DNA of 9,963 nucleotides from Pseudomonadota bacterium (GTDB lineage Bacteria; Desulfobacterota; Anaeroferrophillalia; Anaeroferrophillales; Tharpellaceae), in assembly GCA_015486505.1 (NCBI GenBank), contig WFRP01000062.1, forward strand, positions 1-9,963, given 5' to 3'. A model generated the notes under the pieces. It ran no database searches. It was not told where the DNA came from and worked only from the letters and a program-made list of their open reading frames with translations. Below are positions 1 to 6,779 of this stretch, piece after piece. Numbering within the stretch: position 1 is the first letter of the stretch; each line of letters starts with the position of its first letter. The translations under genes were made by a program, and so were the position numbers.

Positions 1-11
1 AATGGGGCTTT

Positions 12-178
12 TAAGTAACTGTTTGTAAATAATTGAAATTATTAAAATTTTATCTGTGTCTATCCGTGTCCATCTGTGGTTCAAGCAAAAAATAGAAACC
101 ACGGATGAACGCAGATTAACACAGATTTAGTTCCGCTCACGTTACTTGTATCTATGTGGCCGCGATAGCGGTCTGGGA
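12..178 (+). repeat. Dispersed hairpin repeat, copy 1
   Basis: First of three same-orientation copies (others at 6444-6763 and 9711-9830). The core is an imperfect inverted repeat: left arm 52-81 (ATCTGTGTCTATCCGTGTCC...) and right arm 97-126 pair at about 24 of 30 positions around a loop of about 15 nt. A short outer inverted pair, AAGTAAC (13-19) and GTTACTT (141-147), encloses it. The tail at 156-178 contains CCGC-GATA-GCGG, a 4-bp stem, and is shared with copy 2 but not copy 3. This copy is uninterrupted at the site where copy 2 carries an insertion. No protein is needed to explain it, although the minus strand is open through it and forms the 3' end of the pseudogene reading frame. Its function is unknown; it resembles repetitive extragenic hairpins of deltaproteobacterial genomes (recalled, not searched). 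Confidence 0.85.
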
Positions 179-491
179 TGCTTCTAAACTCCGGTGGAAA
201 AGCGGTGGCGATTTCCGGAGAATGGGCCCAACCGAGGCTGGCGCCGACAAACAGCAGCAGGAGCACAATCAAAGTAATAATTGATAGAGATTTATTTGTA
301 TTTTTGCGCAGTTCTAGATAATCCCCCCCGTTTACAGAGAGAATCTGGCCGGTAATGTATGAAGCTTTGTCGGAACAGAGAAAGGCGACCGCGTCGGCAA
401 CCTCCTGTGCCTGGCCGAAGCAGTTAAAGAATTCAGCCGGCGGAATAAAGTTTTGGCGGAAGAGAACCGGCAGATGCAGCCGGAGATTAAG
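81..491 (-). pseudogene. Short-chain dehydrogenase/reductase C-terminal remnant
   Basis: The minus frame is open from a TAA at 492-494 down to a stop at 81-83, but it has no ATG and lacks the Rossmann GxxxGxG, NNAG and YxxxK parts of an SDR. What survives (about 318-419) reads FGQAQEVADAVAFL, then CSDKASYITGQILSVNGG, the classic SDR/FabG-like C-terminal signature (EVA..V.FL.SD.ASYITGQ...V.GG). SDRs normally end within a few residues of that GG. Here the frame runs on into a hydrophobic stretch (LSIITLIVLLLLFVGASLGWA, about 235-300) and then into the dispersed repeat, ending in a junk tail. The 5' 80% of the gene is missing. The hydrophobic stretch could be an unrelated signal-peptide remnant starting at a TTG near 272. 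Family assignment of the fragment is strong; the exact junctions are uncertain. Confidence 0.7.
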
Positions 492-548
492 TTACTGCAG
501 GATGCATTGAATATGCAGGCCCGAATCCCGCCGGCTTCAGGTCGGTAA
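429..548 (+). pseudogene. Possible 3' remnant of a coiled-coil ORF
   Basis: A plus-strand frame, open from the TGA at 360-362 to the TAA at 546-548, gives a strongly amphipathic charged tail containing NKVLAEENRQMQPEIKLLQ from about 447 on. It has no plausible start codon with a ribosome binding site, and its upstream half lies antisense to the SDR remnant. The heptad-like pattern resembles leucine-zipper segments found, for example, at the N-terminus of transposases, but no family can be named. It may be the partner sequence at the break that truncated the SDR gene, or chance. Confidence 0.2.
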
Positions 549-587
549 GCCGAATGCAGATAGATCCGTACTTAAGCGATAAAGGTT

Positions 588-3368
588 TTACTGGCGGGTC
601 AGGGCGCGGTAGATGCGGGGGAGTTTGTCGGGGAGTTGTTTGACGTCGGCGATGACGGTGTGGTGAACATCGCCGTAGAGATTATCGAGGTGGGCGGAAT
701 TGCTGGTATTGACGGTGATTGCGTGGACGTGGATGAAGGCGCTGCGGCTTTCGCGGATGGCGCTGCGGCTGTCGGCAATCGCGTATTCATTGCTGTAATC
801 CTGATCGTTGGGCAGACCGTCGCTTAAAACAATCATCAATTTAATTCGCGCCGGATAGCTTTTAAGGGCCTGGGCTCCATGGCGGATGGCCGGGCCCATC
901 CGCGTATTTTTCTCGGGCCGGATGCCGCCGATGCGGCCCTTGACTTCATCATTTAAGGGCTCGGTGAAATCCTTGAGATAGAAAAACTCGGTTGCCAACC
1001 GGCCGGAGCCGGAGAAACCGGCTAAAGCGTAACCATCGCCGACCCGCTCCAAAGCCTCGCAGAAAAGTACCAGCGCCTCTTTTTCCACCGCGAGAATCGA
1101 TTTACCGGAGCCGTCCCGCACCGGTTTCCGGGTCGATGAGGAGAGATCGACAAGAACGAAAACAGCGACATCCCGATCGACTTTCAGGCGTTTGCGATAG
1201 AGGCGCTCATCCGGCGTGATCCGCATTTTCCGATCCAGCGCGTATTCCAGCAGGGCATCGTAATCAAAAGCATCGCCTTCAGGCCAGTGCCGCAGAATCT
1301 GAATGGCTTCGGGCCGGATCAACTCAAAATTACGCCGGATACGGTGAATCAGGCCGAAGTTTTCGGCAATCGCCCGCTGATAAAATTCCGCGTCGCCGGC
1401 AACCCGGCGCTGTTCCAGGAGCTTGACGTGGTTTTTGAGATAGTCATTGAGCCTAAAATCCCATTCATCATACCAGAAAGTCGGCACCGGTTCGCCAAGC
1501 TCGGCGGCTGCATTTGCGGCTTCCGCTTCGGGGAGCAACTCTTTTAAGTCGATTTCCGACGGCAGTTTCTTAATTTTTGTCCCGGCCCGGTTGCGCAGCT
1601 TGCCGGAACGCTCGAGCAGCTGTTGCAGCAGCTCCGGCGTCAGCACCAGATTTTCATTATTGAGAATATCTTTCAAGAGGCTCTTATCAACTTCAGCGCC
1701 CTGCTCTGCCAGTTTTTCCCGCCAGAGATGGGCTTTCCGCTCGTTTTCCTGATGCGCAAGATAAACCAGATCAAAACGTAAGCGCCGCTGAAACGGTAAC
1801 TCATATTCAACGAAAGTGTCTAAAGCCGTCGCTCCTAAGATTTTCTCCACCCGCGGATAGACCGCCGCCACCCAGTCGGCCGCCGCTGAGACCGCGGCGG
1901 CAGGGTTTTTAAGCGGGGCCGCCGCCGTAATTAAATCGCGGCATTTTCCGGCAATTCCGGCCGCCGAATCCGGGCCGCGCCCCGATTGAAAGCCGCCCGC
2001 AACCATTTCTGTATAAAGATAAGCCGCCAGCCGGGCGCCCGGAAGAAGTGTTTCGTTGTTTATCTGGAGGAGACCGGTGATCAATATAGCCCGCCGGGCG
2101 AATCCGGGATAATAGCGTTCGAGAAAAGCGCTTATCCGGGAAAATTCCGCCAGATTAAAAAGTTTTTCCGCGAGATCAGGCCGGGGGAAAAGTGCAAAAA
2201 AGGTGTAATAATCGGAATAGCGGAAGGCTTCCGGCGGCCCGGCGGCGGCGGTACAATTAATTTCCGCCGGCGGTTTCAGACGCTGCCACTGCTTAAGATC
2301 AAAGGCAAAGCTCTGCGCTTCAATCGCCGCCAGTTCCAGACCGGCCAGCAGACGATAATACTTCTCATTCTCTTTTACATTATCACCAATTTCCATCTCC
2401 GCCGGCAGATAGATCTTTTCCCCGTCGGTAGAACTGACTGTTTGACAACTGAACGGGCTTCGGGGAATTTCTTTCAGCGAGCGCACGGAAACTGCGCGGC
2501 CGCTGCGGGCGTTAAGATAGCGATGCAGGGAAGTTAACTGCGAAGTCAGCGGCGCCATCGTCTGCAGCTTTTGACAAAGCTCGCGCCCGGCAATCGCCTC
2601 CAACCCGAGAAACCGGCTCCGGCGCTCGCCCTGATCCGCGCCGGCCAAAGCCGCCGCGACAAACTCTTTAAGCTGCGGCTCTTTAAGAAAACGGAGGCCG
2701 CGCTCAAGCCCGCGCAGGAAGGCGGGCGCCAGCTGCCGGTCAACCGCGATTACCCGCTCCAACTGGCCCGCCTGCCAAAGCTGTTTGTCCGGCATAAAAC
2801 CTTTAATCCCGGTCACCAACCGTTCAACCAGGCGCACCAGCTCTTTCTCAACCACTCCCTGTTGCAGGGCGGCAGCGATCATACGGGCGAAACTTATCCC
2901 CAGTTCGGGCCCGCCGATTTTTAATAATGCCAGAACCCCGTTGCTCACCTGCCCCAAAGGATAGGGTCCCCAGGCACCGATATCACGAAAGAAACCCAGC
3001 GTTAAATCATAGAGCAATTTATCATCGGCAGCGCAGATTACAACAAATTTTTCCGCCGCCGAACGCGCCAGCACCGGCGTTGTCCGCCCGGCTTCGCTCA
3101 CGGCGGCAAGGTAGAGATCAAGGCTTGAGCCTTTATTTTCTTCAAGCAGCGTGCAACAGCCGCTGATCACCGCGGCCGCGACTTCCGGGTTACGCTCAAG
3201 CCGGCTTGCGACCAGGGTTGCAATATCTTTGACAATGCCTGGAGCAGGCCGCGGCTTAAAATCTTCCAGCGCCAGGCGCAGTTTCTCGCCTGCAGCCGGG
3301 TCAAGCTGAAAAACCGGGTCAAGCAGAGTAAGGATAGTTAAGGTATCAGGGCTTGTTTCAGGAGGCAT
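588..3368 (-). CDS. NorD/CbbO-type VWA-domain protein, unusually long
   Basis: A 926-residue cytoplasmic protein. The C-terminal 190 residues form a von Willebrand factor A domain with a complete metal-ion-dependent adhesion site: D741-L-S-S-S (DxSxS), T822 in NTRMGPAIRHG, and D850 in VLSDGLPND. The pattern LSDGxPND...Y...YAIADSRSAIRESR matches the NorD/CbbO/CobT-like VWA signature, and YDEWDFRLNDY (about 633-643) matches the conserved linker ahead of it. The first 600 residues are helix-rich without a recognised enzyme motif. NorD and CbbO are, as I recall, roughly 600-800 residues, so this N-terminus is extended. It has no signal peptide or membrane segment. The gene starts 8 bp after the stop of the AAA+ gene, so the two are probably translated from one mRNA; the ribosome binding site is weak. 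In the family the VWA protein is the client adaptor for the AAA+ ring. Its client here is unknown. Confidence 0.88.
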   Translation of the reverse strand: MPPETSPDTLTILTLLDPVFQLDPAAGEKLRLALEDFKPRPAPGIVKDIATLVASRLERNPEVAAAVISGCCTLLEENKGSSLDLYLAAVSEAGRTTPVLARSAAEKFVVICAADDKLLYDLTLGFFRDIGAWGPYPLGQVSNGVLALLKIGGPELGISFARMIAAALQQGVVEKELVRLVERLVTGIKGFMPDKQLWQAGQLERVIAVDRQLAPAFLRGLERGLRFLKEPQLKEFVAAALAGADQGERRSRFLGLEAIAGRELCQKLQTMAPLTSQLTSLHRYLNARSGRAVSVRSLKEIPRSPFSCQTVSSTDGEKIYLPAEMEIGDNVKENEKYYRLLAGLELAAIEAQSFAFDLKQWQRLKPPAEINCTAAAGPPEAFRYSDYYTFFALFPRPDLAEKLFNLAEFSRISAFLERYYPGFARRAILITGLLQINNETLLPGARLAAYLYTEMVAGGFQSGRGPDSAAGIAGKCRDLITAAAPLKNPAAAVSAAADWVAAVYPRVEKILGATALDTFVEYELPFQRRLRFDLVYLAHQENERKAHLWREKLAEQGAEVDKSLLKDILNNENLVLTPELLQQLLERSGKLRNRAGTKIKKLPSEIDLKELLPEAEAANAAAELGEPVPTFWYDEWDFRLNDYLKNHVKLLEQRRVAGDAEFYQRAIAENFGLIHRIRRNFELIRPEAIQILRHWPEGDAFDYDALLEYALDRKMRITPDERLYRKRLKVDRDVAVFVLVDLSSSTRKPVRDGSGKSILAVEKEALVLFCEALERVGDGYALAGFSGSGRLATEFFYLKDFTEPLNDEVKGRIGGIRPEKNTRMGPAIRHGAQALKSYPARIKLMIVLSDGLPNDQDYSNEYAIADSRSAIRESRSAFIHVHAITVNTSNSAHLDNLYGDVHHTVIADVKQLPDKLPRIYRALTRQ

Positions 3369-3376
3369 AGGTTGGC

Positions 3377-4189
<813 letters not shown>

Positions 4190-4198
4190 AATAATCTA

Positions 4199-4203
4199 CT
4201 CCC
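4199..4203 (-). promoter_or_regulatory. Ribosome binding site of the AAA+ gene
   Basis: On the minus strand GGGAG lies 9 nt upstream of the ATG at 4187-4189. It supports that start and shows the ATPase gene is independently translated rather than coupled to the permease, whose stop is 194 bp upstream. Confidence 0.6.
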
Positions 4204-4232
4204 GGTAAAACAAGATGGAAAAGGGGTAACAA

Positions 4233-4285
4233 AAGTATTTTTCAGCACTGCAAACGAGACAAACTCGTAAAATGTCAAAATACTT
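4233..4285. repeat. Nested inverted repeat ahead of the AAA+ gene
   Basis: The outer arms AAGTATTTT (4233-4241) and AAAATACTT (4277-4285) form a perfect 9-bp stem. Inside, ACGAG (4254-4258) and CTCGT (4264-4268) form a second 5-bp stem with loop ACAAA. It lies 44-96 nt upstream of the ATPase start, so it would be in the 5' leader or at the promoter. It could be an operator, a leader structure or repeat debris. TTGACA on the minus strand (4273-4278) falls within it, but no convincing -10 box follows. Confidence 0.4.
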
Positions 4286-4378
4286 GATGGCCAAGTAAAA
4301 AGTTGCATATGCACCCCAAGGGCACTGCCTCGCGGCGCTCACGGCGAAGGGAACGCAACAGATGAAGAGTTTTTACAA
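4282..4378 (-). other. Structured segment downstream of the permease, possible terminator
   Basis: The non-coding segment downstream of the permease stop holds GC-rich short repeats (4323-4350), the 10-bp palindrome TGCATATGCA (about 4303-4312), and then, on the minus strand, GCAAC followed by TTTTT (4297-4301). This order would suit termination of the permease transcript, but the stem is imperfect. The distal part, ACTTGATGGCCAAGTAAAAA, also occurs in related form just after the kinase gene (9600-9620), so the segment may instead be a piece of a dispersed element. Confidence 0.3.
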
Positions 4379-4383
4379 CACCC

Positions 4384-5709
4384 TCAAACAAAGAATATAT
4401 ACCTTAACAAAAGCACCAGAGCGCAGAGATGCAGGGCTAAGCCGGTGCTGCGGAATTTGCCGCTGAAGATTGAGAGAATCGAATATGAAATAAAACCGAA
4501 AGCGATGCCGTCGGTAATGCTGACGCTTAACTGCATAACCACAATCGTCAGAAAGGCGGGAATTGCCTCGGCCGGGCTCTGCCAGTCAATCTCTTTAACC
4601 CCTTTCATCATCAGAACGCCGATAATAATCAAAGCCGGTGAAGTGATCGGATAAAGGGTCAGGGTCTCAGAGACCTTGACACCGCCGCCGACAAGCTGAA
4701 TCAAAGGATAGAAAAACGGGGTTAAAAGCAGCAGAATGCCGGTAACAACCGCCGCCAGCCCGGTCCGGGCCCCGGCCTGGATGCCGGCTGAACTTTCAAC
4801 ATAGCTGGTGATCGTTGAGGTTCCGAGCAGGGCTCCGGCAACGGTACCGCCGGCATCAGCGAGCAGCGCGTTGCGTTTTATCGCAAATTTACCCTCTTGC
4901 ACGAGTCCGGCGGCCGGGGCGACTCCGATCAGGGTCCCCAGGGTATCAAAGATATCAAGAAAGAGAAAGGTCGCGATTATGATGATCATATCAAGGCTGA
5001 AAAAACCGCTGAAATCAAAATGACAAAAGGTCGGCGCCAAACTCGGCGGCGCCGAGAAAACCCCGTGGAATTTGACCATGCCGACCCCCAGCGCGATAAT
5101 CGTGGTGGTCACTATGCCCCAAAGCGTCGCCCCGGTGATTTTGCGAACATAAAAAATCGCGGTCAGCGTTAAACCGGCCAGCGTCACCAGTACCGGCAGG
5201 CTGCCAAGATCGCCCAGACCGACATAAGTGCCGGGCTTATTAACAATAATCCCGCCCCATTCAAAACCGACCAGCGCAATCAGAAGACCGATGCCGCAGC
5301 CGATGGCATTGCCTAAAGATTTCGGAATGGCGTCAATAATCTGGTGCCTGATCGAGGTTAACGAGAGGATAAAAAAGAGAATTCCGGCGCTGAAAACCGC
5401 GGTCAGCGCCTGCTGCCAGCTGACTCCCATACCCAGAACCACGGCATAGGCGAAATAGAAATTATGGCCCATCCCCGGGGCTAAAGCAATCGGATAATTG
5501 GCTAAAAGACCCATCAGGATACAGGCAAAAGCGGAACCGATACAGGTTGCCATCAAAACCGCGCCGAAATCCATTCCCGCCGCCGACAGCACCGCCGGCT
5601 GCACAAAAACGATATAGACCAGCGCCAGATAAGTCGTAGCCCCGCCCAGCAGTTCACGATTAAGATTGGTACCGTGGGCCGATAACCTGAAATAACGCTC
5701 CAACATCAT
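4384..5709 (-). CDS. NCS2 purine permease, AzgA-like (guanine/hypoxanthine type)
   Basis: A 441-residue inner-membrane protein, hydrophobic throughout with about 12-14 membrane spans, the usual size for AzgA/PbuG/GhxP transporters. Diagnostic blocks are visible: LGGATTYLALVYIVFVQPAVL (about 21-41), NYPIALAPGMGHN (71-83), GNAIGCGIGLLIALVG (133-148), FLDIFDTLGTLIGVA (250-264) and STITSYVESSAGI (298-310), the last two contributing to the substrate site. It is expected to bring adenine, guanine or hypoxanthine into the cell with protons. AzgA proteins usually read APGMGLNA where this one reads APGMGHNF, so specificity may differ. Tandem ATGs start at 5709; GGGAGG at 5718-5723 lies 8 nt upstream. 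No purine-salvage gene is adjacent. Subfamily is confident; exact substrate is not. Confidence 0.92.
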   Translation of the reverse strand: MMLERYFRLSAHGTNLNRELLGGATTYLALVYIVFVQPAVLSAAGMDFGAVLMATCIGSAFACILMGLLANYPIALAPGMGHNFYFAYAVVLGMGVSWQQALTAVFSAGILFFILSLTSIRHQIIDAIPKSLGNAIGCGIGLLIALVGFEWGGIIVNKPGTYVGLGDLGSLPVLVTLAGLTLTAIFYVRKITGATLWGIVTTTIIALGVGMVKFHGVFSAPPSLAPTFCHFDFSGFFSLDMIIIIATFLFLDIFDTLGTLIGVAPAAGLVQEGKFAIKRNALLADAGGTVAGALLGTSTITSYVESSAGIQAGARTGLAAVVTGILLLLTPFFYPLIQLVGGGVKVSETLTLYPITSPALIIIGVLMMKGVKEIDWQSPAEAIPAFLTIVVMQLSVSITDGIAFGFISYSILSIFSGKFRSTGLALHLCALVLLLRYIFFV

Positions 5710-5717
5710 TTACATAG

Positions 5718-5723
5718 CCTCCC
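5718..5723 (-). promoter_or_regulatory. Ribosome binding site of the permease
   Basis: A strong GGGAGG lies 8 nt before the first ATG of an ATGATG pair. Between the site and the start sits a minimal ATGTAA (5710-5715), probably incidental because it is only 2 nt from the site. Confidence 0.65.
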
Positions 5724-5776
5724 GACTTTCAGCGATACGCCCAAACCAACCGAACCCGCCCCTTAAAGCCGGGCAA

Positions 5777-5788
5777 CAAACCGGTTTG
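5777..5788. promoter_or_regulatory. 12-bp perfect palindrome upstream of the permease
   Basis: CAAACCGGTTTG is fully self-complementary and lies 68-79 nt upstream of the permease ATG, a position suited to an operator. Its ACCGGT centre resembles LacI/GalR-family operators such as those of GntR or AscG (recalled). Alternatively, with flanking GGGC (5771-5774) and GCCC (5789-5792), it can fold as an RNA hairpin with an AA/TT bulge and could end the lipoprotein transcript, although no U-tract follows. Confidence 0.35.
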
Positions 5789-5810
5789 GCCCCTTGTTTC
5801 AAGCCTGAAT

Positions 5811-6431
5811 TTACCTTTTGACCAGCATCCCGTCGCGGGACAAACGGTCAACCACCCCTTTACCAAAACTTTCAACCAATCTGTAATCCGGGCGCACCGC
5901 CGGTACTTTAGTTGACAATTTCATCACCAGAACGCGATCCTGAACACTGTAAAGATCAGTCTCCAGATTGTAAATCGATGTCGTGCGCATATCCGAACCC
6001 ACCTGGCAGGGCGAGAGCGCGTATCTTTGATTCTGCCGATAATCACTGTCCCAACTGCTGACACAGGCACTGTTCATATTCAGGCTGCTCTCTTCGGAAT
6101 AAGCTGAAATCTTTGAAATCATCACCCCGTCAAAACCATGTTCAGCCACAGCTTTCTCGATGGCCGTCAACGAGGAACGGCCCCCGGCGGTTAATATTGA
6201 ATAGGCCGCGGTGGCATTAATTCCGCGCTGTTTCAGATCCTGAACCTGGGCCAATTCACTCATCCGGCAAACCTCTTCATCAAGGAATTGACTGATAACC
6301 AGGATATTTGTAAAAGGTTTTCCCTGATAATCCGGATTACGCCAACTGCCGGTAATCTTCGTGGTCGAACAGGCAAACAGACTAAAACCAATTAAAACCG
6401 ACACCAGCAGCAAACTCATTTTTTTCTTCAT
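5811..6431 (-). CDS. Small predicted lipoprotein of unknown function
   Basis: Read from the ATG at 6429-6431 the product has 206 residues. It starts MKKKMSLLLVSVLIGFSLFAC, a basic n-region, hydrophobic core and lipobox LFAC with the lipidated Cys at 21, so it should be a membrane-anchored lipoprotein. The frame is open 11 codons further upstream, but those codons run into the dispersed repeat, and GAAGGTG (6437-6443) is correctly placed only for the inner ATG. The mature part opens with TGSWRNPDYQGKPFTNILVI (27-46), like a group of bacterial lipoproteins with a 'W..P.Y.G.PF..ILV' opening (DUF4136-like at best), then mixed alpha/beta sequence with no catalytic motif. Its neighbours give no functional clue. 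The dispersed repeat forms its upstream region. Confidence 0.8.
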   Translation of the reverse strand: MKKKMSLLLVSVLIGFSLFACSTTKITGSWRNPDYQGKPFTNILVISQFLDEEVCRMSELAQVQDLKQRGINATAAYSILTAGGRSSLTAIEKAVAEHGFDGVMISKISAYSEESSLNMNSACVSSWDSDYRQNQRYALSPCQVGSDMRTTSIYNLETDLYSVQDRVLVMKLSTKVPAVRPDYRLVESFGKGVVDRLSRDGMLVKR

Positions 6432-6436
6432 ATTCG

Positions 6437-6443
6437 CACCTTC
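6437..6443 (-). promoter_or_regulatory. Ribosome binding site that fixes the lipoprotein start
   Basis: GAAGGTG on the minus strand ends 5 nt before the ATG at 6429-6431. The next in-frame upstream ATG (6462-6464) sits inside the repeat, without such a site, and would put the signal peptide internal to the protein. Confidence 0.6.
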
Positions 6444-6763
6444 TAAATAACTGTTTGTAAGCAATTGAAATCATTAAATTTTTATCTGTGTCTATCCGTA
6501 TCCATCTGTGGTTCAAGCAAAAAATAGAGTAACTATTCAGCCAAATCCGGGGTCGGGCGCGGTTTTTCTCCGCTGGGCGCAAATAAGTACTCTTGTCAGA
6601 ACATTTTCTGATTACGAAAAACCACCCCCGCCCCCTCCAGAAGGTGGGGGGTAAAATTTGGCTGAATAGTTACAAAATAGAAACCACAGATGAACGCAGA
6701 TTAACACAGAGTTAGTGCCTCTTACGTTACTTGTATATATGTGGCCGCGATAGCGGTCTGGGA
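6444..6763 (+). repeat. Dispersed hairpin repeat, copy 2 (interrupted)
   Basis: Same order as copy 1: TAAATAACTGTTTGTAA, then the ATCTGTGTCTATCCGTATCC arm (about 6483-6512), the AAAAAATAGA loop, the complementary arm (about 6682-6711), GTTACTT (6725-6731) and the GTGGCCGCGATAGCGGTCTG tail (6741-6760). A 145-bp element splits the loop. The copy fills nearly all of the 348-bp gap between the lipoprotein and sensor genes, beginning at the lipoprotein ribosome binding site and ending about 16 bp short of the sensor gene's stop. It may therefore carry transcription signals of both genes, but no clear promoter could be picked out. Confidence 0.85.
6529..6673. mobile_element. IS66-type MITE (145 bp) with 8-bp target duplication
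   Basis: The terminal inverted repeats are perfect over 18 bp: GTAACTATTCAGCCAAAT at 6529-6546 and its complement at 6656-6673. AAAATAGA occurs directly on both sides (6521-6528 and 6674-6681), while repeat copies 1 and 3 carry it once at the same point, so this is a target-site duplication with two natural empty sites for comparison. IS66-family elements have ends beginning GTAA and make 8-bp duplications, which fits. The interior has no coding capacity beyond short frames, so it must be moved in trans by a transposase elsewhere. It contains a C-run/G-run hairpin (CCCCCTCC-AGAA-GGTGGGGG, one T-T mismatch, about 6632-6651) and a 32-nt segment (6578-6609) that recurs inverted at 9863-9894. Confidence 0.85.
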
Positions 6764-6779
6764 GGCTTTTTACGTTAAT

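Noticed and set aside
81..272. Stand-alone small secreted protein from a TTG start
   Set aside because: It has a signal-peptide-like beginning, but its second half is translation of the dispersed repeat, and the same frame continues upstream into the SDR remnant. It is treated as part of the pseudogene.
738..770. 21-bp tandem duplication in the VWA gene (SRSAIRE/SRSAFIH)
   Set aside because: The repeated DNA encodes the family's normal helix (cf. DTRMAVREAR in NorD), with no apparent length gain, so it is probably coincidental codon reuse.
1986..2537. Long plus-strand frame of 183 codons
   Set aside because: It lies wholly antisense to the VWA gene, whose protein has clear family motifs. 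Its translation shows no recognisable domain.
4273..4278. Minus-strand TTGACA as a -35 box for the AAA+ gene
   Set aside because: No acceptable -10 hexamer lies 16-18 nt downstream, and the site is inside an inverted repeat, so the match is not enough.
5710..5715. Minimal ATGTAA upstream ORF before the permease
   Set aside because: It is only 2 nt from the ribosome binding site and so unlikely to be used; the ATGATG start is properly spaced.
5710..5810. Purine riboswitch ahead of the purine permease
   Set aside because: The leader lacks the conserved three-way-junction core sequences of purine riboswitches; only a palindrome and a ribosome binding site are visible.
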